From Bremia lactucae (Eukaryota; Oomycota; Peronosporomycetes; Peronosporales; Peronosporaceae): a DNA stretch of 23,596 bases. Location of the stretch: the NCBI RefSeq assembly GCF_004359215.1, contig NW_027152093.1:1-23596 (forward strand), read 5' to 3'. Of the stretch, positions 15,851 through 22,945 are shown in pieces. The notes beneath the pieces were generated by a model, which was not told the DNA's origin, did no database searches, and saw nothing but the letters and a program-made list of their open reading frames with translations. The translations under genes were made by a program, and so were the position numbers. Position 1 is the stretch's first letter, and the number at the start of each line of letters is the position of its first letter.

Positions 15851-16720
15851 CCAAATGATGAACATCTTGGAGCGTCCACAAGCTTGTGAATGTCCTACGA
15901 GTGAGTGCGGTGGCCTCACCTGTGGTTCAGGCGTTTACCTGACTCCACACGACCTCAGTGTAAATACCCAACTCACTGTGGAGTTAGATCCTGACGGATG
16001 TGCACAAGCACATGCAGCGTTGAAGGTCCTCCATTGTGATGTGGTCATAGTTACCGACGGCTACAGGCGGCGTCGAAGGTCCACAATTGTGACGCGGATA
16101 TAGTTACCGACGGCTGTGCACAGCACAGGCAGCGTCAAAGTTCGATCACTCAAATAAGTTGAGTTGTACAAAACAAGGATATTTGCTTGAAAAGCAACAT
16201 CCAAGAAAGTTTAAAACGCCTTCCTATAAGAGGCAGTGCAAAAGTCCTAGGTCGACTGGGGAGTCGATCGTTGAGGATCTCGCTGTGGTAACCAACCACA
16301 GCTAGAGGCAGTTGAGGAGGATACTCCCCAAATAAATTCTTGTCCCCGAAACCTGTGGTCAAAGGTTCACAGGTACCTTTGGAAATAAATTCCAGAGAGG
16401 AAACTGAGACAATAAGTGTCTTAATAAACAATGATTCAAGTGTAGACGCTTAAACACTTGATCTAATAGCAGTTCTAAAGTCAATTTCGGAGATAACTCA
16501 GTTGTCAACGAAAAAATTGAAACGGTTCTTGCGTAATCTGCGTAGTGAAAAAGTCAAGCAGATCTGCGTACTTGTCACAGTTGATAACTACGTGGCCGAC
16601 ATTCGGTCGGCGATAGTATTTACTGAGAACGAACTGTTTCTTAGCAGCTCATCGATGGACGAAAGTAACCTCGATGAGAAGACTCGGAGGAACGTTTATC
16701 TACCAATCTTATGAGTATTT
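15851..16720 (+). pseudogene. Gypsy G3 linker between protease and RT
   Basis: From 15855 the frame reads MMNILERPQACECPTSECGG, LTCGSGVYLTPHDLSVNTQL and DGCAQAHAALKVLHCDVV. A tandem repeat and several broken stretches follow, then ICVLVTVDNYVADIRSAIVF and SSSSMDESNLDEKTRR (16558-16690), matching G1. Cys-rich and acidic; no enzyme motif. Dense hairpins include 16282-16289 with 16295-16302 and 16436-16443 with 16454-16461. Confidence 0.75.
16019..16133 (+). repeat. Imperfect tandem duplication, about 53-62 bp units
   Basis: The unit GAAGGTCC...TAGTTACCGACGGCT at 16019-16071 is repeated at 16072-16133 with substitutions and a short insertion (GTGCACAG-like). The GTTACCGACGGCT core is identical in both. 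It lies in the protease-RT linker. Confidence 0.7.
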
Positions 16721-17640
16721 GAAGACAAAATCCGTTGTATAAGGGTCTGATCGAATTAAAGGAGTGCGAGTTATGTGTGTTGCATAAGGATAAGGGTACT
16801 CGACACGAATTCGACCTTATTTTGAGTTCGAAATCCTGTGTCATGAAGCAGTGATCATTGCCTCGTGAACAAAAATTAGCAATCGACAATGTTCTTGCCG
16901 ACCGCATAGCAGCGGCTCATCCGAGGGAGTCAACCTGCCCACAATAGCTCTACGACCTTATGTGTACGTAATGTAACAGGAGGATGACGGATTGTGAATG
17001 CATTTAATAAATTGAACGCTGCAACGGTACCGGCTCAAACGCCGATACCACGAAAAGACGTAATCATTGATGGTATGTCGAAGAGTACTATCGTTTCGCC
17101 AATGGATCTGATGGATGGATTCTATCCGATCCTTATGCGTGAACAATATATCCCGTTCATAGCAGTAAGCACCCCAAGCGGAATGGCTACTTATGCCACA
17201 GGGGCTTTGTAATTCCCCTGCGACATTGAACAGATGTGTAACCGATCTGTTGAGATCGGTGCGGGATTTCGCAAAAAGTTATTTGTACGATGCATTCGTC
17301 CATAGCCGGGCCATGGACGGATAGACGGACGTGCAAGCTCATAAAACTCACGTTCGTCAGGTTCTTACATTTATGCGCACGCACGAGTTGTATGCAAATC
17401 TCAAGAAGTGAATATTCGCTGCAAGCGAAATACCACTTCTTGGGTGCAATGTGGAAAAACATGGTACACGCCCGGATCCGGAAAAGATTAAGGCGATCAC
17501 CGATTGGCCTGAGCCAGTCGATGAAAAGGGACTTCAAAAGTTCCTCGGCTTAGCGTTGTACCTGCACAAGTACTCAAGCAATTACGCCGAAACGACAGTA
17601 CATCTTTCTTGAAGGAAAAAATAGTGGTCACGGAACGTTG
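16721..17640 (+). pseudogene. Ty3/gypsy reverse transcriptase (G3)
   Basis: Plus-strand blocks: EQKLAIDNVLADRIAAAHPR (about 16868), [40 protein letters not shown] (16997-17125), [11 protein letters not shown], then TLNRCVTDLLRSVRDFAKSY, the catalytic box read Y-L-Y-D at 17280-17291, AFVHSRAMDG-stop, THVRQVLTFMRTHELYANLK, FAASEIPLLGC-like residues, RPDPEKIKAITDWPEPVDEK and FLGLALYLHKYSSNYAETTV. The usual Y-F-D-D has become Y-L-Y-D, losing the first of the paired Asp residues. Stops and frameshifts are frequent. The order matches G1, in which FDD is still intact. Confidence 0.92.
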
Positions 17641-18060
17641 ATCGCCAGACTTCCTTTAAGGGTATTAAGCAAAGAGTGATGCAATTGCCAATCCTGGCGA
17701 TTGCGGACCAAGACCGACCATTTCATGTGGTCTGTGACGCCAGTGATTTTGCAATCGGCTGTGTGTTAATGCAATATGACACAGACGGCGCAGAGCGCGT
17801 CGTTCGCGTCAGCTTCAACCAGCTGAACGCAACTAACCAGTGCATGACAAAGAATTCCTTGCCATGTTATACGCACTAGCTAGGTTTAGGGTCTATCGCT
17901 TGGGAGGTAGACCGCTCATTGCGTATACGGACCATGCGTCTTTACGCTCGGCCGTAAACGGTCCAAACCGCTCTCAAAGAATGGCGAGAGGGTTGTCTTT
18001 CTTCACGGACTATAACTTCCCCGTGAAAATAAACAGGATGACTTAACGTCGTCGCTGATG
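17641..18060 (+). pseudogene. Ty3/gypsy RNase H (G3)
   Basis: Plus strand from 17676: QLPILAIADQDRPFHVVCDA, SDFAIGCVLMQYDTDGAERV, then a one-base shift and HDKEFLAMLYALARFRVYRL, GGRPLIAYTDHASLRSAVNG and NRSQRMARGLSFFTDYNFPV. The acidic residues of the RNase H core are visible: Asp in CDASDF, Glu in DKEFLAM, Asp in YTDHASL. The enzyme would degrade the RNA of the RNA:DNA hybrid. A frameshift near 17835 and a stop at 18044 break it, but the chemistry residues remain. Confidence 0.92.
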
Positions 18061-19090
18061 CTCTTTCGCGCCAACCCGACTTTGAGCCGGGGTGCGCAAG
18101 CGGACAGTGAGCATACGGCCACTGTTGCAACAATAAGTGTTTCGTCGTCAACATTATTTTCCGACATTAGAAAAGCTTTTCAAGAAGATAAGGCTCTTAA
18201 AGGGTTGATGGATTGCCTTAGAAATCCATCCCAACAATCCTTAAAAGGATTTTAAATAGTTTCTCAACAGATCAAAAGACAACTCGCAATGGGTTACTGT
18301 ATTACACAGCCATTACTGGCGACACACCTCGTGTCGTCATCCCAACCCGTAATGATTTGCGTTTACGCATCATGTATGAGTGTCACGATACACCAATTAG
18401 TGGTCATCGTGGACATGAGAAGACCTATCTCACGATAAGTTGCGAGTATTACAAGCCGCGCCAGTATGATTTCATCCGCAAGTAGATGCGGAGTTTATTT
18501 ACCAATGAAGCCCAGTGCTTCATCCCGTGATCCATTACAACTTCTGCCTGTTCCCGCAGTGTTGCAGTCTTAATCCATGGACCTCGTCTTCGGATTTCCT
18601 GACGACGAACATAAGAACAATGGTGTTCTTGCTTTTGTTGATCGTTTTAGCAAAATGGTACATCTTGCTGAAGTACCGGAGTCGATCACAGCCAAAGGCT
18701 GTGCACGTGTCTTTGTTGACACGATATTTTGACTCTATGGGTGACCCCGCGAACTGGTCTCAGATCGAGAGCCTAGAACCACGGCGGAATTGGCAAACTG
18801 TGTTTAAATCAATTGGAACACTGTTGAAATGTTAACTTTTGATCATCCTTAAGAAGATGGTCAGACGGAGTGGGCAAACCGTATTCTCGAAGAGATTTCT
18901 CGCGGATACGTCTATTCTTTTAAGAGTTGGAACGAGCTCTTGCCGATAATAGAATTTACCATCAACGATTCAGTGCATGCTTCTTCAAGCATACCCCATT
19001 TTTGGTAAATGTCTTACGCCACCCACCTTGTTTGGAGGGAATTCTATTTACGTGGGAAAGAACTCACTCGAGTAAGGACATTTTAGCTCT
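18061..19090 (+). pseudogene. Ty3/gypsy integrase, zinc finger and catalytic core (G3)
   Basis: Plus strand: VADALSRQPDFEPG-like end of RNase H, LFSDIRKAFQEDKALKGLMD, then NGLLYYTAITGDTPRVVIPT, RNDLRLRIMYECHDTPISGH, RGHEKTYLTISCEYYKPRQY (His pair of the HHCC finger), a stop, MDLVFGFPDDEHKNNGVLAF with the first Asp, VDRFSKMVHLAEVPESITAK, ELVSDREPR with the second Asp, and HP-stop-EDGQTEWANRILEEISRGYV with the catalytic Glu, ending in SWNELLPIIEFTINDSVHAS. This is a full-length, DDE-type gypsy integrase with about six stops or shifts. It inserts the element cDNA. Confidence 0.92.
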
Positions 19091-19694
19091 TGCCGTCACG
19101 CATTAGCGGTAAGGTCAATGCGAGGATACGAATGTTGATTTAATCAACATTGAAGTTGACAAACTCAGTAATACAATAATGATATTACAGACTTTGACAA
19201 CGATGCTAAAAGACTCAGCACCGAAAACAATAATATTAATGAGAACGATAATACCCTCAATAATGAGGAGATTAATATCTCCGCAGTGCGAGCCGGTCGC
19301 ACTGAAACAGAAATAAAACCCAGTCAGCAGGTGATTTCCTGTTGGATAGAAAAGCAGTGGCCCGTTTTGTACAGGATTCCATTGCTGATGCGGTAGACCG
19401 ATAGAAATAGAACTCTCACAAAAATGGAAGAGCAAAAATACTTTCATTTAATGTTAATGACCTAGTGGTACTGTCTACTGTAAACCTAAAAAACATGTAG
19501 TGACGAATGTAGGCAGTAATAAATTACTACCCAGGTCTATCGGCCCGTTTCGTGTACTACATCGCCAAGGCAATGTGTACACGATCGAGCTGCCTCTTAG
19601 TATGCGTACGCATCCTACGTCTTATGTTCAGCGTCTCCGCCGTACCATCAGTACGAGACTTCTTCCGGTTCCGGATTTCACCGGAACAGTCTAG
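19091..19694 (+). pseudogene. Integrase C-terminal region with GPY/F module (G3)
   Basis: An Asn/Asp-rich variable stretch (19130-19330) is followed by RKAVARFVQDSIADAVDRQ-like residues in shifting frames, and then by NLKKHVVTNVGSNK-type sequence. From 19500 a clean frame reads MTNVGSNKLLPRSIGPFRVL, HRQGNVYTIELPLSMRTHPT, SYVQRLRRTISTRLLPVPDF and TGTV-stop. IGPFRV is the GPY/F motif of chromovirus integrases, thought to help multimerisation and DNA binding. Contains the hairpins 19131-19139 with 19143-19151 and 19284-19291 with 19297-19304. Confidence 0.88.
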
Positions 19695-20259
19695 GGCATT
19701 CACCAAAGCTTCATGGTTCCGAGCCAAAGCCGTATCTTCTCGGTACCGACTCTGATTGTCTTGAATCAGACGATCCACTCATTTTTTCTCCAAGGGAATG
19801 ATCTTCTGACGAGCTGTCACCATCTCGTTTTGAAGGAACTGATGTGTCCTCTCGTTCGCCAGTTGATCCGTCGCAACCTGCACACAATTTTAATCTACCA
19901 ACTGGTCACGAGAAACATTATTAGCCATCACCGCTAACTCGCGGCGACGGGATCGCTCGTGATCAGAATCCTTTCTCAAAAAATAAAGGGCGTGATCCGA
20001 ATCATGATGTTGATTCGGGTTCGTCAAACGAGGCGAACCCGACCCCCCCCCTCCACATCCATTGACGGATTCGAGTGGTGAGAAGCATTTTCTTGTTGAA
20101 AGCTTTTCGAACCACCCAGAGGTAAATAGAGTTCGAACGAGATATCTCGTTCGTTGGCGAGGGTATCCACCCTCACATGATAGCTAGGAGCCTCGTTCCC
20201 AATTGATGTTGGACGTTCCAGGTTTCGTCTTGCAGTACGAACAGCCCCATCCTCCTTGA
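19695..20259 (+). pseudogene. Pol tail with chromodomain and pol stop (G3)
   Basis: A low-complexity Ser/Asp/Pro-rich linker (19695-20076; SPSRFEGTDVSSRSPVDPSQ in one frame) leads to a chromodomain in the frame 20077-20259. It reads GEKHFLVESFSNHPEVNRVR, TRYLVRWRGYPPSHDS, a stop, EPRSQLMLDVPGFVLQYEQP and HPP before TGA at 20257-20259. One stop replaces the Trp of the SWEPR pocket; otherwise the domain is intact, and that TGA is probably the natural pol terminus. The chromodomain is known to guide insertion of related elements to heterochromatin. The palindrome 20134-20153 lies inside it. Confidence 0.9.
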
Positions 20260-21347
20260 CAGAAGGTCCATCGGAGAACGAGCGCTTTCCGCGCTCGTAA
20301 TAGGATTGGAGGTTCTCAATCCCTTCACGCATCTCGTAAGAGATGAGCGTTCTCCAATGAAGATCTTTAAGAAATATGCTTTCTTTTGGGGCATGACCTG
20401 CACCCTTAAAACAGCAGGAGCATGGGTCCCCCCACGAGAGGCAAGGAATCCCTGTCTCCTAAGACAAACAGTACAGCTTATATCATGCACCGACTACGGT
20501 CTGTTTCTCGAACCGCTCACGGAAAGCATTTAGCTTGTCAAGCCAGACCTCACGGCCTATTTTTGTACATGCTGTATAAAAGCTGTCGAAGTTTAGCGCA
20601 AAGGTTTGACATCCTTTGTCAGCTTAGAGGAGTACCACCGATGCCGGAAAAGGCATCGGTGAGGAATTTCGTCTCATCCTCACCGGGCATGTGAAACCTG
20701 GATGAGTTGAATAGCGGAATATGACATCGATCGTTGTTCATACAGACCAACGAATGAGGTTTCTCCTAGAGGGCAACCAAGGCCGATTTTCAGGAGCGAA
20801 CCGCAACGTATTGCGATCCCTCTCGTGTTGGCTCATGTTAACGTCAACGTTAACTTAGCCCTTGGAGCGATCTCTAGAATCACTCCCTTCCTGGTGATGC
20901 AAACTATCACCACCAGCAGCACTCTTCCCCTCGCGACCACTTAATTTTCTGGGTGACGCATGCTAACGTTACCAGAGTGGTCATCGCTCACGGAGTCATC
21001 GGATGATGACTCCTCACCAAAGAGGTTCGACGAGTCGAATAACCTCGTCATCACCCCTCTAGTTGTCACGTTAGAACCTGAAGGCTTAACGGACTCGGCC
21101 CCGGGTGATCCAGCGGCCTTTACAGTAGACACTGAGTCCGGCGATGCCGGTGACTTGGTCCACTCACCTACAGTCGGTGTAGCAGATGACTTGTCATCGT
21201 CACCTCCAATGGGAGTAGGTGACGTATTCCCCGCAGTAGACGTATTAGCGTCCATTGATAAATTTCATTACCAACAGCTGCACTGTACCGTGCAGCTGTC
21301 AGCTTTGCGGCCTCACGGGCCACGCGCACAGACTTATTAGTCGCCAT
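20260..21347 (-). pseudogene. Antisense ORF between pol and 3' LTR (element G3)
   Basis: Unidentified protein on the strand opposite to gag-pol. ATG at 21347-21345, about 145 bases from the LTR edge. Order: MATNKSVRVAREAAKLTAAR (1-20), a frameshift, DANTSTAGNTSPTPIGGDDD, Ser/Pro/Thr-rich residues, AAGSPGA, VMTRLFDSSNLFGEESSSDD (about residue 120), then damaged repeats, RFAPENRPWLPSRRNLIRWS, KFLTDAFSGIGG, EVWLDKLNAFRERFEKQTVV, YKLYCLS, a Cys cluster GIPCLSWGDPCSCC, HWRTLISYEMREGIENLQSY and YERGKRSFSDGPSVKEDG near 20260. G2 (3511-4545), the piece at 22015-22185 and the plus-strand copy at 22946-23596 share these blocks. About 350 codons before decay. It converges on pol, and the ends nearly touch. 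Function unknown: no transmembrane segment, signal peptide or known fold is evident. A 126-codon plus-strand ORF across 20960-21340 is the mirror of the Asp-rich part. Confidence 0.72.
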
Positions 21348-21480
21348 GTTGATTTCGGTCAAAATCAATTTATGAAAATAAAATCGGAATTATTGTTAAA
21401 ATCAACATACAAAAATTAAAGGGAAAGACATAATAGTATATCGTTTCACCCTACATCAGTCACTATGGTGACTGTTGGTT

Positions 21481-21493
21481 AAGTGGTGGTGAG
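21481..21493 (+). promoter_or_regulatory. Polypurine tract before the G3 LTR
   Basis: AAGTGGTGGTGAG directly abuts the LTR start TGTAAC at 21494. Its place on the plus strand shows the LTR is the 3' LTR of the plus-strand element. Confidence 0.68.
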
Positions 21494-22005
21494 TGTAACG
21501 GGGTCCCGTTACACAAGTATTATATCCTATAGGAGGAATAGGAAATAATATTTCCTATGAGAGGAAATAAATGAAGAAGTTTAAAATTATTATCTTTATT
21601 AATTTTGACTTCAATAGTTCCATTAATACCAAATTTGGTAATATTGATGCAATTAGACATTAGTTCTATTGATTGGTTGATTTAAGTTTAAATCAACCCC
21701 GCCAATCGGTTTAAGACACGATTGTGCGGTGCGCAAGAAGGTGCCATACCTTGTTACTTATTAATATAATAGGTTCAGTAGTAAGTAGAAGATCGTTTCG
21801 TAGGAATGTGAATAGATTAATACAGTCTTACCTTTTCTCTATTCTAAGGCCTTAGTCTAGACCTTTACTCTGAAGACCCTTAGCTTCTTAAGAAATCGTC
21901 CTCGGTACCTTTGTGTACGTGAAGCTTCGAGGCACCTATCCTACACTGTAATCAGTGTATGATTAACTAGTACTGGTCAGCACTAGTGAAATGTGCCTTG
22001 TTACA
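21494..22005 (+). repeat. 3' LTR of gypsy element G3
   Basis: A 512-bp LTR with terminal inverted TGTAAC...GTTACA. It matches the G2 LTR (4671-5157) throughout. Its first 20 bases fold into a perfect hairpin (21493-21502 with 21505-21514, 2-base loop). Another perfect 10-bp stem is 21676-21685 with 21688-21697, and ACCAAATTTGGT and CTAAGGCCTTAG are 12-bp palindromes. No 5' partner is in the window, so age and target duplication cannot be read. Confidence 0.88.
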
Positions 22006-22014
22006 CAAAAAAAC

Positions 22015-22185
22015 CTTGGGAAAACGAGCGCTTCGTGAGCTCGTAAAAGAATTGTAAGCTATCAATCCCTTCGCGCTTCTCAGAAGAGATGCACGTCCTC
22101 CAGTGAGAGTCTCTAAGGGAGTACGCAATTCTAGGGGCATGGGCTTCACCCTAAAGCAGCAGGAGACGCGGGAAGTGCGACGTCT
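22015..22185 (-). pseudogene. Detached C-terminal piece of the antisense ORF
   Basis: The minus strand reads a GEAHAPRIAYSLRDSHWRTC-like block and KREGIDSLQFFYELTKRSFS. This matches the C-terminal blocks of G2 (GTLISCKMREGIESLQPF) and G3 (HWRTLISYEMREGIENLQSY). It sits directly beside the outer edge of the G3 LTR, so it belongs to a different copy into or next to which G3 inserted. It is fused to a Gag N-terminus at 22186. Confidence 0.7.
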
Positions 22186-22424
22186 TTAGACGTGCTACAT
22201 GTGAGTGCTTACTTACTCGCTTTCCTACCGAGCTTAAATATAGCCATGACGGAGGCTATGGACGTTTTCGTTTATTTAATCCAGAAAAGGAGATTTCCTT
22301 CCTCTTTGCCCTCATATGTGTTAACACTGACAGCAAGAGGGCGAGCCTTAGGCTCCGGATCAGGTACAGGATTGTACCGAGTTCCGCTAAGTGATCCTTT
22401 GCTGCCCGATAAGAGAGGATTCAT
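22186..22424 (-). pseudogene. Ty3/gypsy Gag N-terminus (element G4)
   Basis: ATG at 22424-22422 on the minus strand, then [50 protein letters not shown] and a stop, continuing ASVMAIFKLGRKASK-stop-ALT. The [16 protein letters not shown] and (K)LGRKAS-ALT pattern is the start of an oomycete-type gypsy Gag core. An internal deletion joins the two conserved parts, and the copy breaks off at 22186. The start codon follows an LTR-like repeat on the same strand (R1b), as expected for a 5' LTR-gag order. Confidence 0.75.
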
Positions 22425-22600
22425 ATTAAGTCTTTAGGCCTTGCATCAAGAACATCTGGGCCTGGGAAAGGTTGTGATCTATGTGATCGAGCCCATACAA
22501 AGTTCTGAGCTTCTTATATGCTACTCGTTTCGCTTTGAAAGTTTGGGGAAGATATCCATGCCAGAAGAGGCTAAATTTAATTAATTATCAAGTGTAAATT
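22425..22600 (-). other. Putative 5' leader of G4
   Basis: No convincing coding similarity. In one minus frame a short stretch reads HGYLPQTFKAKRVAYKKLRT, but I cannot relate it to a family. It separates R1b from the G4 gag start and would be untranslated leader if R1b is the 5' LTR. Confidence 0.4.
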
Positions 22601-22617
22601 GCCTGCGAGTGCTTCCA
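22601..22617 (-). promoter_or_regulatory. Candidate primer-binding site of G4
   Basis: On the minus strand TGGAAGCACTCGCAGGC starts two bases after the R1b end ...GCTACA. Primer-binding sites begin with TGG and pair with a tRNA 3' CCA end. I cannot match it to a specific tRNA from memory, so this is positional inference. Confidence 0.35.
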
Positions 22618-22619
22618 GG

Positions 22620-22945
22620 TGTAGCGAAGCTACTTCGCTCCTCTATACTTAAAGAGTCGCTTAGTTCTATAGTCTTAAGAAGTTTAACAACTTCGTAAGT
22701 CGTACAAGCTCGTATAACTTAATGAATCCTAGTTCAAGGGACCAATGGTTCGTAGACCTGAGCGATATCTATGCTTGCGAGTGTGTACATGCGGCTTTGT
22801 ACTATCACAGATCATTGGCAAGCCTTAGTAACGCATTTGACGGTTTTAGATCAAACGGGGAACTGAACTATATTTAATATTACGACCTTACTCTAATTTC
22901 ATTTAAATATAATTTTGGCCTCCAGATCTTTATCTGAGCAATTTT
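22620..22945 (-). repeat. LTR-like dispersed repeat R1, copy b (candidate 5' LTR of G4)
   Basis: Homologous to 6752-7110. On the plus strand it begins TGTAGCGAAGCTACTTCGCTCC. On the minus strand it would end GCTACA just before a TGG-starting primer-site candidate and a gag ATG, the order expected of a 5' LTR. The other end is not clear; similarity fades after TTTGGCCTCCAG near 22935. Confidence 0.5.

Noticed and set aside
16019..16133. Minisatellite
   Set aside because: Only two units; a local duplication in the linker is enough.
20024..20260. Extension of the antisense ORF through the chromodomain
   Set aside because: The minus frame stays open in G3, but G2 does not share it and the plus strand encodes a clear chromodomain there; conserved blocks end near 20260.
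20960..21340. 126-codon plus-strand ORF, Asp/Ser/Pro-rich
   Set aside because: It is the reverse of the conserved antisense-ORF N-terminus; the matching stretch in G2 has several stops on the plus strand but none across 4257-4520 on the minus strand.
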